Notes: generated from the letters alone by a model not told the origin. Positions 20,101 through 28,321 are shown, counted from the first letter of the stretch. The stretch is DNA of 64,000 bases from Desulforhabdus sp. TSK (GCF_022836495.1 NZ_BQXM01000008.1:62001-126000); one strand, 5' to 3'. Numbers and translations are program-made.

Positions 20101-20758
20101 CCAGAGATGCTGTCAAAGTGTTCAAGCGGTCTTTGTCGGCTGAGGGCAGCTCTTCTGCGGCCTCCTGGAGTTGGAGCAGTCTTTCATGCTCGGCCCTGGA
20201 ACGGGTATGGACGGACTGCTCCAGCTCTTGAGCAAGCTCTGGCCCGATGATCTTTCCCAGCATTTCGGAACGCTCGTTCTCAAGAGCGTTGAGAAAGGCC
20301 GAAAATTCCCCTTGCGCCAGAAGGATCGATCGGCAGAAGCGTTTGAAATCGAGCCCCGTCAGCTCGGCCACTCGGGTGCGGACCATGACGACCCGGTCTT
20401 CCAGCAGAGTTTCCCTGCCGTTGAGGCTGACGATCTTCATTTCGGGGCTTTCCGGCGCTTGGCCGTTTTTGCGGACCGACCACCGGCTCCGATATAATTG
20501 CCCCCCTACGGAAAAAGTCACTTCCGAAAAAGAGTCTGAGGAATCCTTGTTGATGAGGCTTTTCTCGGGGTCCTTCATACGGGGTGTTTCGCCGTAGAGA
20601 GCCAGGGTGATAGCGTCGAGTACACTGGTTTTGCCGGAACCGTTCGGACCCACTATGGCGAAGAGGCCCGTATCCGACAGGGGAGGGCGGTCGAAACGGA
20701 TTTCCCAGACCCCTTGGAGCGAGGCGATGTTTTTGAAATGGATGCTGACGATCTTCAT
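17177..20758 (-). CDS. sbcC: SbcC, ATPase subunit of the SbcCD exonuclease
   Basis: 1193 residues of an SMC/Rad50-like protein. The N-terminal Walker A is GPNGSGKTSVLDAITLALYG near residues 37-56. Very long coiled-coil arms surround the zinc hook CPLCG near residue 586, and the C-terminal signature motif LSGGESFQVSLCLALGLADM precedes Walker B LFLDEGFGALDD. With the nuclease SbcD it processes DNA hairpins and double-strand ends. Normally sbcD lies immediately upstream and overlaps. Here only a 32-codon open frame overlaps the ATG, and sbcD is not in the window. Confidence 0.95.
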   Translation of the reverse strand: MKIVSIHFKNIASLQGVWEIRFDRPPLSDTGLFAIVGPNGSGKTSVLDAITLALYGETPRMKDPEKSLINKDSSDSFSEVTFSVGGQLYRSRWSVRKNGQAPESPEMKIVSLNGRETLLEDRVVMVRTRVAELTGLDFKRFCRSILLAQGEFSAFLNALENERSEMLGKIIGPELAQELEQSVHTRSRAEHERLLQLQEAAEELPSADKDRLNTLTASLEETEGELQQVDGFLGELKRTLELRRRMDHLEAKAEAAREALASAEARAAEAQKDIYGLEEAAKAAPLREDTERLNALQLEAETARDALSSLEAEMELHRGRLAELEAQLLQSRQRLEEAQAQRSARSADVQKAQQLDQDIAAESARFLEEVSRYEAYQRILQEKLQQQSDVEKQFNEVGSHQREMQQWLVDHSLDAGLEAELPGIEDAWERLQEIRRQLSEEKIHQAAALKAEQQAAADLKRDEDALQKALVQLEESRARKDKREERTTRLLGTDTLESILAKREELKERLAACGQLLKIGQEYHAFTTGGDPLGTLAQMASQEESLAHSLSLEEAQLAKWEERARWLEALARYAPDRSILKTGAPCPLCGALDHPYVEQGPPDFDAEERALQEQQDRVDALRTRLSELRAEKESLQPKAGRMEALQKSWLDLCARVGGEWSITDPDAVKEDLLSVQRELKRLKSLIRTLRWRKWGSAWSERKLQRLNEKVSRRERERDRLRDAHALQVQALTDLENTLRQLQGSEAAAREELGGRILPFDHALPTQGMEAELIQRLKQRAATYRRQLREQEALAGRMETLEARRSNLPPEISQLREETEGLGSAVETLQQRIAALKAEHNALFQGENPVQEDKELESRMTLATEEQAALSAEIHRLRRALSEHEQTWPQSVEKEESAQAALQQAEQDILQKAVPLDFKSLEDLKRTVALLEAEAAVTERWKAAEQTLEQARSQCEAVEAELASIRSQDLGTKLPEALQSQIEAAEKQRELLQEELDAANRSLRELREADRMRRDALDAVAVQEKIYAHTVAEEKALASRDPVAVKTKLQRLMFERLLDRTNQHLESLNGRYHLRALSEEGLGLHVEDALHGGTCRATKTLSGGESFQVSLCLALGLADMAGKDRKIESLFLDEGFGALDDEMLYKVMAALKGLRANGKTVGVISHVKRLADEIPTQIRLEKQRGGRSTLSIVA

Positions 20759-20853
20759 GATTCACCTCCGCCGAAAATGTGCCAGATGGCCTGCAGGTCC
20801 ACCGCAATTTGGAGCTCTTGCCGGATCGTTGCCGCAATGTTGATCATGGGCAT
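20755..20853 (-). CDS. Short open frame overlapping the sbcC start (leader peptide or gene remnant)
   Basis: A 32-codon frame beginning MPMINIAATIRQELQ and ending WHIFGGGES, whose TGA overlaps the sbcC ATG in an ATGA arrangement. sbcD usually ends in just this way at sbcC, so this may be the last remnant of an upstream gene, or a translational-coupling leader. A stop codon lies five codons before its first ATG, and no strong ribosome site is visible. I do not recognise the peptide. Confidence 0.35.
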   Translation of the reverse strand: MPMINIAATIRQELQIAVDLQAIWHIFGGGES

Positions 20854-21023
20854 ATCATGGACATTTCATCGGTGCCAAGAGAAAAATCCTCCGGCATGAA
20901 TCCGTGACGACTGGGGGCGGGAAGAAACTGCTGAGAGCTCCCGCAGCGGGCATGTTGGGGGGATGAATGCGCCTGCAATCCGTTGCCGATGAAAAATCTT
21001 TTCTGAGCAAACAGGTTATATTT

Positions 21024-21053
21024 GGATTGTCACCGGGTCACCGGCTATAGTGT
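21024..21053 (+). promoter_or_regulatory. Putative promoter of the Hsp70 cassette
   Basis: TTGGAT (21024-21029) and TATAGT (21048-21053) are spaced by 18 bases, about 90 bases ahead of the GrpE-like gene. The spacer contains the direct repeat GTCACCGG/GTCACCGG, a possible operator. The rest of the 382-base gap between sbcC and the cassette shows no gene other than the short frame overlapping sbcC. Confidence 0.45.
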
Positions 21054-21140
21054 CACTTTTCGCAGTGTGTGGTGAGCTTGTTGGGTTGGTCGCTGTAGGG
21101 CACAGAAGCCCTGACGTTTGCTGGATGAGGAAGGTTTTGC

Positions 21141-21677
21141 ATGTGGACGCAAATGTGGCAGTTTTTACGACGAGCATGGCGGAATGAGGCTGAAGAAGTA
21201 GCAGCGCCCGTCGACAGGACTTTGCAGGAGTTGCAGGCTCTAAAAAAAATGCTTCGCAAGCAGTCGGCTTTCCTGGAGGAAATGCGCCAGGAATGGAATG
21301 AGTACACCGTGAAGGAGATCCGAGCCCATCTCGATCCTTTGACGGGCTTTGCCGACGCCTTTTTTTATCTGGATCAGTCTCTCCGTGAGGGGGAGTGTTT
21401 ATCGCCCCAGAGGGGCGAAGTCCTGGAGATCGTCTGGGGCAGGCTGGATGAGCTTCTTGCCTCAGCTGAAGTGAAAATGGTTCGAGAGGCGTCCATCCCT
21501 TTCGATGCCCGTTTGCACGAGGCTCTGGAAAAAATTTCTCAGGGCGATGGCCGCCTTGAGGTGTTGCGCACAGTGCAGCCCGGCTACCTGTACCGGGATC
21601 GAGTGATCAAAACGGCCAGAGTGATCGTCGGGACAGCTCAAGACAGTCAGCCTTTTCAACAGGGAGTGAGGGAATGA
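21141..21677 (+). CDS. GrpE-like nucleotide exchange factor (divergent)
   Basis: 178 residues. The first ~60 are a charged helix (long dimerisation helix in GrpE). The C-terminal part, IPFDARLHEALEKI ... VQPGYLYRDRVIKTARVIVGT (about residues 118-168), matches the GrpE head, where the family has DP..HEAV and KGY....RVLRPA.V.V. GrpE releases ADP from Hsp70. It is short and divergent, as expected for a dedicated partner of the atypical DnaK next door. Its stop overlaps the following ATG by four bases, indicating translational coupling. Confidence 0.7.
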   Translation: MWTQMWQFLRRAWRNEAEEVAAPVDRTLQELQALKKMLRKQSAFLEEMRQEWNEYTVKEIRAHLDPLTGFADAFFYLDQSLREGECLSPQRGEVLEIVWGRLDELLASAEVKMVREASIPFDARLHEALEKISQGDGRLEVLRTVQPGYLYRDRVIKTARVIVGTAQDSQPFQQGVRE

Positions 21678-23395
21678 TGGGAGAAATCATCTGTGGAATC
21701 GATCTGGGAACCACGAATTCGGTCATTGCCTGCCTCGATCAGGGAAAACCTGTAGCCCTTTCCCTTGAGGAGGGTTCGGCCATTGTCCCATCCGTCGTCA
21801 GTCTCGATGATGCGACGGGGCAGCTGTTGGTAGGCCGGGCGGCGCGGAATCGCCTGGCGGCTTTTCCTGACCATACCATACGATCGGTAAAGCGACTCAT
21901 GGGGCAGGAGGCATCGATCCATCTGGGGACTCGAAATTTCACGCCGGAAGAAGTTTCTTCTCATATATTGCACTACCTGGTAGAGAATGCTTCTAAAACT
22001 CTCGGACAGTCGATTCAGAAGGCGGTCATCACGGTTCCCGCTTATTTTGACGATGCGCAGAGGCGCGCCACCATACGGGCGGGGGAATTGGCCGGCCTGG
22101 AAGTGCTGCGCATCATCAATGAACCGACTGCCGCCGCCCTCGTCTACGATCAGGTCTCATGGGAAGAGCCGGACGACAGTCCCTATATCATGGTGTATGA
22201 CCTGGGAGGAGGGACGTTCGACGTCTCGATTCTTGAGCTCAAGGGCGAGATCAAGGAGGTTTTGGCTTCCTGTGGCAACTCCGCCCTGGGAGGGGATGAC
22301 TTCGACGAGCGCCTCAAGGATTTTTTCCTGCGCCACCTCAAACAGAAGACGGGTTACGAATTGCCCGAAGATCGCGCCCTCAGCGTCAGGCTCAGGGATA
22401 TTGCCGAACGAACCAAGATCGCCCTGAGCGACCGACCTTTCTTTCTGGTCGACGAAGTGGCCGTCGCCTTCATTGACGGCGAGCCGGTGAATCTCAGGCT
22501 GGAGGTGAGTCGCAGTGAATTCGAAGAGATGACGCGCGATCTCCTGGAGAGCACCCTGGAGAAGGTGACGGAAGCTTTGCAGGAGGCAAGCCTGGAGCCG
22601 GAGGATATAGGCAGAATCATTCTGGTGGGTGGGGCCACGCGCATGCCGGAGGTGCAGGCGAGTCTTTCCGAGATGTTCGACCGGCCCATTGCGCACTCTC
22701 TCGATCCCGATCTCTGTGTGGCGTTGGGAGCGAGCGTGCAGGCCGGGCTCATAGCGGGCGAGCCCCTGGGGCATATCCTCCTCGATGTCACCGCACATTC
22801 CCTGGGGGTAAGAACCCTCCATCCGTATGATTTCACAGATAGCGCCAACGACCACTTTTCGGTCATTATTCGGAGGAATACGCGTATTCCCGTGAGTCGG
22901 GCGGAGCTCTATTACACGGTGGACGACCAACAGCCCAAAGTCGATGTGCAGGTGTATCAGGGGGAGAGCCCATACTGCAGGAAAAATACCCTCATCGGCG
23001 CCTTCGAATTTCCCTTGAAGCCTGCGCCGGCCAACAGCCCCGTAACCGTGGAATTCGCCTATGACCGGGAAGGCATTGTCCATGTCTCGGTGGACCAGAA
23101 AGGGTACAACAACAGCAAGTCGGTGACCCTCAACGTACGGCAGAAAACTTTGCAGACCGAAAGTGAGGCGGAAGGTCTGGTGGAAAAACCCGTCAATTAC
23201 ATTTCCGAAAAGGCGCGTCGGATATTGGCCGATGAGCGGTTGCCCCAGGAACTGAAGGATGCGCTGATAAAGCTCACCGGGAAATACGAACAGGCAGTCC
23301 TGGCGGGTGACGATGATGCCCTGATCGACGAACTGGAAGATCAGCTCCTGGAGAAAATCGAACAGGCCGAAGAGGGGTTCGAGACCATTGGCTAA
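21674..23395 (+). CDS. Short Hsp70 chaperone, DnaK paralogue
   Basis: 573 residues, shorter than housekeeping DnaK (~640). The ATPase domain has GIDLGTTNSV near residue 8, VITVPAYFDDAQRRAT, INEPTAAALVYD, YDLGGGTFDVSIL and ILVGGATRMPEV. The linker region reads DVTAHSLGVRT rather than DVTPLSLGIET, and the beta-sandwich (RRNTRIPVSRAELYYTVDDQQ) departs from DnaK. The lid is reduced to ~80 residues and lacks the EEVD-like tail. These changes suggest a specialised substrate. It is embedded between a GrpE-like gene and two further coupled genes. Confidence 0.88.
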   Translation: MMGEIICGIDLGTTNSVIACLDQGKPVALSLEEGSAIVPSVVSLDDATGQLLVGRAARNRLAAFPDHTIRSVKRLMGQEASIHLGTRNFTPEEVSSHILHYLVENASKTLGQSIQKAVITVPAYFDDAQRRATIRAGELAGLEVLRIINEPTAAALVYDQVSWEEPDDSPYIMVYDLGGGTFDVSILELKGEIKEVLASCGNSALGGDDFDERLKDFFLRHLKQKTGYELPEDRALSVRLRDIAERTKIALSDRPFFLVDEVAVAFIDGEPVNLRLEVSRSEFEEMTRDLLESTLEKVTEALQEASLEPEDIGRIILVGGATRMPEVQASLSEMFDRPIAHSLDPDLCVALGASVQAGLIAGEPLGHILLDVTAHSLGVRTLHPYDFTDSANDHFSVIIRRNTRIPVSRAELYYTVDDQQPKVDVQVYQGESPYCRKNTLIGAFEFPLKPAPANSPVTVEFAYDREGIVHVSVDQKGYNNSKSVTLNVRQKTLQTESEAEGLVEKPVNYISEKARRILADERLPQELKDALIKLTGKYEQAVLAGDDDALIDELEDQLLEKIEQAEEGFETIG

Positions 23396-25466
23396 AAAAA
23401 AGGCGAGAAAAGTCGATCGTACTATCGAAAAACTTCTGCGCACCGGGCGCTACTGGGAATGGTTGAAGGAGGTAGAATCCCAGCACCGTGAGGCTCAGTA
23501 CGCCCAGGAATACGCTGAAGTCTGGAAGAGCCTCGTGCGTAAAGCACTTCGGGATCCGCGGAGCTTTCAAGAGTTTTGTGAAGAGGTGAAAGTGGTAAAA
23601 CATCCGCCGAATTCTCAGGATGTCGACTTTTTGATGACGCTGGCGGGGTTTATCGACGGCAAACGGTCCGTGGAGGACCTGGCGGCTTTGAAGGGACTCG
23701 GGCAGCCGGCGGAGACTTTGAGGCAAAGAGCCCTCTCCTGGAAGGACGACTGGGCTTCCCTGGAGCGCATGCGAAAAGATTTGCGGGTCTTTATGGTCCA
23801 GCCGCAAAAGGTGACAGCCCGCTATTACGAACAGGCGGGGCTTCATTTCGCTGTTCCGGGCTTCAGGGAGACTGCCGCATTGATGGCGGAGGATATAGCG
23901 GCCGTTCGGCGGCTCAACAGCAAGAGCGGGGTGGAAAAGGGCTGGAAGGTTGTCCATTTCTTTGAACTGAACGAGATCGATGCCTCTCTTGCCGAGGGCA
24001 TGGCTATTTACCCACAAACCTTATATCGCATATTGATCCATCCTTTTGTCTGGAACATGGCAGTGCTGATGGAACGGCTTTCGAAAGAAGGGAATTCCGC
24101 GTCCATGGCGAAGCTGGTGCGGAACATCCCATTTTTGTTTCGGCAGGCGGCAGGGGATAAGGCTGAAACAATTCTGGAAGCATTGAGAGCTATTCATCCT
24201 GAAGCCATGGCCGATGCGAGTGCTGCTCAGTTGGAAGCAGAAATTGATTCGGCCAGGTTCGAAGAAAAGGTGATCCTCCTGGACAGGCTGCGAGGAAGGC
24301 TCAGAGAAAAATCCCAGGCGGCACAAGATCCCCTCGATGAGATCTTCGGTGAATTGGAAGAGGATGAGGAAGAGACCGAGAAGCTTCATGAGGCGTTTCG
24401 CAGGCTGTTTCAAAAAATTTTGAATGAAATTGAACAAAGATCAAAAGAGATCGGCCCTCGGGATGAAAGAGAGCTCCGACGCGTCATGGATCAAATGCTC
24501 GTGAAAGATATAGATCTCCTCATCGATGCCCCCGACCGGTCATATGACATGGCCAGGCTGTTTTCTCGCCTGGCGGCGGCGAGATGCCTTGGCAAACGCA
24601 TGGGTTTATTTGCCCTCATAGTCGCAGCGGCAACACGTTCAACGACGCTCCAGTCTTCTGCCCAGGAAGCTTTGGACCGGTCTGCTCCTGTCACCGGCGA
24701 AGATCTGCATTGGGTACTGGAAAAATCACCTATGCTCCATTTCCCGCAGTTGGGTGTGCTGAAACCCCTGTTGGACCGCTTTCGGGAGGATGGGGAGCTG
24801 CTGGGACTGATCCTTCGAGGGCTCTTGAGTGAATTATGGGAATTCGTGTTCATATCTACCTTTGCCATGGATCCTATGGGAATGCACAGCAAACGGGGGA
24901 AAAAAACAGATCCAAAGGTGGAGAGAATCCTACAAGGGCTGCGACAGGAATCGGCCGGACTGAAAAACTATACCGAATTTCACCTTATCCCGGCATTTCT
25001 CGAATGTTTTAAGGGCGGCACCTACACTCAGGAAAGCTTTCTCCAGTGGTTGAGCTACTTGAGAGAGAACTGCGAACATTACCTGTCATTCGTTGAAGAC
25101 GAGTTGCAGCATTTGGCAGGCTGGAAGGCCGGGGAGGAAAACCTGTTTTTGATGATGGCCGGCCTGACGGTCTCCGTCGAGGGGGCGGTGTTGACCGTGT
25201 TCAAATTCCTGAAGGAGCATAGTGATGATTGGGTTATGGCCGATATCCGTGTTCTCGAGAGACTGGTGGACAATATGCTCGCCTTTAAACCTTTATTGAA
25301 AAAGGATACGGGAGTTCTGGTTCGCATGGGTGCCGTGCTGCAGAAGCGCTTCGATGCAGGCGAGCGGGAGGTCGCTCCCTTGATGGAAACCGTGAAGCTT
25401 ACACTGAAGGAAATCGCGTATCCTGAAAGGCGGGTTGGCAGGAGAAAGGGGAAGAAAAGACCGTGA
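23388..25466 (+). CDS. Uncharacterised 692-residue protein of the Hsp70 cassette
   Basis: Not recognised. Translation probably starts at TTG 23388, overlapping the stop of the DnaK-like gene, with GAGGGG upstream. The N-terminus is strongly basic (MAKKKARKVDR). The body is predicted to be almost wholly helical with an acidic patch (ELEEDEEETEKLHEAF) near residue 325 and a basic tail (RRVGRRKGKKRP). No signal peptide, membrane segment or catalytic motif was seen. The helical-repeat character suggests a scaffold or client-binding partner of the neighbouring Hsp70, but that is inference from position only. It overlaps the next gene by four bases. Confidence 0.75.
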   Translation: MAKKKARKVDRTIEKLLRTGRYWEWLKEVESQHREAQYAQEYAEVWKSLVRKALRDPRSFQEFCEEVKVVKHPPNSQDVDFLMTLAGFIDGKRSVEDLAALKGLGQPAETLRQRALSWKDDWASLERMRKDLRVFMVQPQKVTARYYEQAGLHFAVPGFRETAALMAEDIAAVRRLNSKSGVEKGWKVVHFFELNEIDASLAEGMAIYPQTLYRILIHPFVWNMAVLMERLSKEGNSASMAKLVRNIPFLFRQAAGDKAETILEALRAIHPEAMADASAAQLEAEIDSARFEEKVILLDRLRGRLREKSQAAQDPLDEIFGELEEDEEETEKLHEAFRRLFQKILNEIEQRSKEIGPRDERELRRVMDQMLVKDIDLLIDAPDRSYDMARLFSRLAAARCLGKRMGLFALIVAAATRSTTLQSSAQEALDRSAPVTGEDLHWVLEKSPMLHFPQLGVLKPLLDRFREDGELLGLILRGLLSELWEFVFISTFAMDPMGMHSKRGKKTDPKVERILQGLRQESAGLKNYTEFHLIPAFLECFKGGTYTQESFLQWLSYLRENCEHYLSFVEDELQHLAGWKAGEENLFLMMAGLTVSVEGAVLTVFKFLKEHSDDWVMADIRVLERLVDNMLAFKPLLKKDTGVLVRMGAVLQKRFDAGEREVAPLMETVKLTLKEIAYPERRVGRRKGKKRP

Positions 25467-25840
25467 CGCGCGAAGAAGCTCTGAGCAACCTCAATCTGCC
25501 TCCCAACGCAGGCAGAGAGGAGATCGAGAAGGCCTATCAGCGAATGGTTCGGCGGTATCCTCCGGAGTTCCACCCAGAAAAGTTCCGTCAAATCGATGAA
25601 AGTTATCGGATGCTCACCTCCCTGCCGTTTCTGCTGGAGAGATTGCTTGCTCACAGGTTGACAAGCGAGGAACTGGATCCGGAGTTGTTTTCGTTTTCGT
25701 GCACTCTGCCCGAATCCTCCCTGGAAGATGCGTTGCAGGAACTGCGGAGGGAGCTCCTGATGGACTTTTTATGGGCGGTTCCGCAATCCGTTGAAAAGGC
25801 GAAGCATCCCAAGAAGCAGAAGAAGCCGGCCCAGCGCTGA
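25463..25840 (+). CDS. J-domain-like protein without the HPD motif
   Basis: 125 residues starting at GTG 25463, inside the ATGA-like overlap with the upstream gene. Residues 1-50 follow the J-domain plan: EEALSNLNLPPNAGREEIEKAYQRMVRRYPPE ... KFRQIDESYRML, that is helix II, the loop and helix III. In the loop, the invariant HPD that triggers Hsp70 ATP hydrolysis is replaced by YPPEFHPE. The C-terminus is acidic, then Lys-rich. It is probably the co-chaperone of the cassette, either with an altered trigger or acting as a regulator rather than an activator. Confidence 0.7.
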   Translation: MTREEALSNLNLPPNAGREEIEKAYQRMVRRYPPEFHPEKFRQIDESYRMLTSLPFLLERLLAHRLTSEELDPELFSFSCTLPESSLEDALQELRRELLMDFLWAVPQSVEKAKHPKKQKKPAQR

Positions 25841-25886
25841 CTCTCTGTTGGAATTGACAAATATCATGTAGATACGAAGGAGTACC

Positions 25887-26987
25887 TTGGATCATTCGGC
25901 TGCCGCTGCAGAGCAATTCAAACACCGGGGTGAGATATCGACCATCCAGGCTCTTGGAAACGGCAACATCAACGACACCTTTCTTGTGACCCTGGATGCG
26001 GGGAATGAGAGACACTTCGTCCTGCAGCGCATCAACACGCATGTGTTTCGACACCCTGATCGGGTGATGCGCAATATCCGAACCTTCACAGAGCACATGC
26101 AGGAACGGCTGAAGTGTGAGCCTCCGGCCGGCGGGCGTCGGTGGGAGGTTCCCCGTGTACTTCTGACAGGTGAGACCCGGGATCACTGGATCGATCCCGA
26201 CGGATCGTTCTGGCGCGCCATCAGCTTCATCCATTGCACCCGGTCTTTCGATACGGTCCAGGGTTCCTCCCACGCGGAAGAGGTCGGTCATGCCCTGGGC
26301 ATGTTTCATCGGCTTCTGAGCGACCTGCCCATTGCCCGCCTCCTGGATACCCTCGAGGGGTTTCACATCACACCGCGCTATCTTCATCATTATGACTCTG
26401 TCCTCATTCGGGGAGACTCCGTGAAACGATCGCCGGAAATGGAGTACTGCGTGAGGTTTGTGGAGGAGCGCAGAGCCTGGGCGGGTGTTCTGGAGAATGC
26501 CAAAGCGCGGGGCAGTCTTTTACTCCGTCCCATACACGGCGACCCCAAGGTGAACAACGTTCTGGTGGACTCTCAGTCAGGGCAGGCTGTCGGCATCATC
26601 GACCTGGATACGGTGAAGCCCGGTTTGGTGCACTATGACCTGGGGGACTGTCTCAGGTCCTGCTGCAATCCCTCGGGGGAAGAGACGGAGAGTTGGGAGG
26701 GCGTGCAATTCCAACCCGATCTCTGTCGAGCCATCCTCAAAGGCTATGCCCCCCAGGGGAAAGCATTTCTCTCTGGCGCCGACTACGCCTATTTTTATGA
26801 GGCCGTGCGCCTCATCGCCTTCGAACTGGGGTTGAGGTTTTTTACGGATTATCTGGAGGGAAACGTTTACTTCAAAGCCTGCCATGCGGAGCACAATCTC
26901 AATAGGGCTCTCGTCCAGTTCAAGCTCGTTGAAAGCATCGAAGCTCAGGCGCCTTCTATCCGAAGCATCATTGGAGACATGCGATGA
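25887..26987 (+). CDS. Aminoglycoside-phosphotransferase-fold kinase (N-acetylhexosamine kinase-like)
   Basis: 366 residues from TTG 25887 after the strong ribosome site AAGGAG. It has the APH-fold kinase pattern: N-lobe LGNGNINDTFLV and FVLQRIN (Lys replaced by Gln-Arg, as in N-acetylhexosamine 1-kinases), catalytic loop PIHGDPKVNNVLVD and metal site GIIDLDTV near residues 215-240. Family members phosphorylate sugars, amino alcohols or antibiotics; a sugar 1-kinase is the best guess. It is translationally coupled (ATGA) to the DOMON-like gene. Confidence 0.75.
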   Translation: MDHSAAAAEQFKHRGEISTIQALGNGNINDTFLVTLDAGNERHFVLQRINTHVFRHPDRVMRNIRTFTEHMQERLKCEPPAGGRRWEVPRVLLTGETRDHWIDPDGSFWRAISFIHCTRSFDTVQGSSHAEEVGHALGMFHRLLSDLPIARLLDTLEGFHITPRYLHHYDSVLIRGDSVKRSPEMEYCVRFVEERRAWAGVLENAKARGSLLLRPIHGDPKVNNVLVDSQSGQAVGIIDLDTVKPGLVHYDLGDCLRSCCNPSGEETESWEGVQFQPDLCRAILKGYAPQGKAFLSGADYAYFYEAVRLIAFELGLRFFTDYLEGNVYFKACHAEHNLNRALVQFKLVESIEAQAPSIRSIIGDMR

Positions 26988-27523
26988 GCTGTCGGAATTT
27001 TTCCCTCGAGCCCCATCCCGCAGGGCCCTTACTGCCGGGAGCGAAGATCACGGGCAGCGTTCAGCGCCGTTTCAACCGGTTGACGGTGAGTTACGTTCTT
27101 TGGGTTCGCATGGAGGATGTCTTCATTTCCCCCCGGGATGGATTCGCTCTGCGGCGAAGGGGGTTATGGGAATCGACGTGCTTCGAGTTTTTTGTAGCCC
27201 CACTGGACGATCCCCGGTATTGGGAATTCAACCTTTCTCCGTCGGGGCATTGGAACGTTTTTCGGTTTGACGGTTACCGGCAGGGTATGGAGGAAGAACC
27301 ATCCTTTGAATCCCTTGTCGTGGCCACCCACACCCTGCCGGGCTCCTTTCACGCGATGGTTGACCTCGACCTGGGAAAAATCGTTTCTGACACTCGGACG
27401 CTGCAGGTCGCAGTCAGTGCCGTTCTCCAGCACAAAGACGGCGAGTTGAGCTTCTGGGCTTTGACTCATGGTGGCTCCCGTCCCGATTTCCATGATCGGG
27501 ACGGGTTTGACATCGTCATTTGA
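26984..27523 (+). CDS. DOMON-like (carbohydrate-binding-type beta-sandwich) protein
   Basis: 179 residues beginning MSCRNFSLEPHPAG. The run VLWVRMEDVFI, LWESTCFEFFVAP, YWEFNLSPSGHWNVFRFDGYR and FWALTHGGSRPDFHDRDGF matches proteins annotated as DOMON-like, related to family 9 carbohydrate-binding modules. No signal peptide is visible, so it is probably cytoplasmic. Coupling to a probable sugar kinase suggests a shared sugar or glycan ligand, which is inference. Confidence 0.7.
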   Translation: MSCRNFSLEPHPAGPLLPGAKITGSVQRRFNRLTVSYVLWVRMEDVFISPRDGFALRRRGLWESTCFEFFVAPLDDPRYWEFNLSPSGHWNVFRFDGYRQGMEEEPSFESLVVATHTLPGSFHAMVDLDLGKIVSDTRTLQVAVSAVLQHKDGELSFWALTHGGSRPDFHDRDGFDIVI

Positions 27524-27650
27524 GGAGGCAGGGGAGAAATATGCTCGATAGCTCCCGTGACCGGCGAAGTCACATGGAAGGATGAAAAGTCTTGATGACG
27601 GCATTTTCATATAAAGGTACAAAACTTTCGAATTGATGGTTCCCTTTTTT

Positions 27651-27709
27651 TGTAGGAGCGGCATCCTGCCGCGACAGTGAGCCGGTCGCGGCAGGATGCC
27701 GCTCCTACA
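27651..27709. repeat. REPIN-like palindrome, copy 1 (catcctg arms both sides)
   Basis: Perfect inverted repeat with 5' arm TGTAGGAGCGGCATCCTG continuing to CCGCGAC, and the same arm in reverse. The stem is extended by T-run/A-run flanks. The loop AGTGAGCCG is the reverse complement of that in copy 3 (50535), so the two copies are one element in opposite orientation, differing only in the terminal base. The surrounding 27524-27841 gap holds no gene. Confidence 0.9.
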
Positions 27710-27841
27710 AAAAAGAACTTTTCAATCCTTTGCAGAAGAGCAATGCTCCAAAAGGCCTGCCCATTCTGCACAGGAATACGCCGTGGGGAATTTCAAGTTC
27801 ATGTCCCCATCTGGCTGAGCGTTTTGCCGGAGGTTCGATAC

Positions 27842-28321
27842 ATGCAAATCTGGGTGGATGCCGATGCCTGTCCTGCCGCTATCAAGGATATACTCTATCG
27901 CGCAGCGGAACGGCTAAAGGTATCTCTTGTACTTGTAGCCAACAAACTTTTGAAGACTCCTGCCTCGCCTTTCATCCGCACCATCCAGGTGCCGGCGGGA
28001 TTCAACGTGGCGGACAATCACATCGCGCTCCAGGTGGAGCCTGACGACCTTGTGATCACTGCGGATATTCCCCTCGCTGCAGCCGTCGTGGAGAAGGGGG
28101 GCTATGCCCTGGATCCTCGAGGTGAGCTCTATACCCGGGAAAATATCGGGCAGCGACTGACTCTACGGGATTTCATGGATGGGTTGAGGGGCGCCGGAGT
28201 TGACACGGGTGGACCTCCTCCCCTCCACAAGAATGATCGGAAGGCCTTTGCCGATGAGTTGGACCGCTTCCTGAGCAAGCGCCTCAAGTCATGCGCCACA
28301 GCATCAACCCATCTTACTTGA
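27842..28321 (+). CDS. YaiI/YqxD family protein (DUF188)
   Basis: 159 residues from ATG 27842, which follows the ribosome site GGAGG. The start [18 protein letters not shown] with conserved [30 protein letters not shown] and DPRGELYT are hallmarks of the UPF0178 family, whose fold resembles PIN/NYN nucleases. The function is unproven. The 3' end overlaps the convergent response regulator gene by 8 bases. Confidence 0.9.
   Translation: MQIWVDADACPAAIKDILYRAAERLKVSLVLVANKLLKTPASPFIRTIQVPAGFNVADNHIALQVEPDDLVITADIPLAAAVVEKGGYALDPRGELYTRENIGQRLTLRDFMDGLRGAGVDTGGPPPLHKNDRKAFADELDRFLSKRLKSCATASTHLT

Noticed and set aside
22157-23443. A 428-codon frame antisense to the DnaK-like gene
   Set aside because: Mirror of a conserved Hsp70 gene; no start signal.
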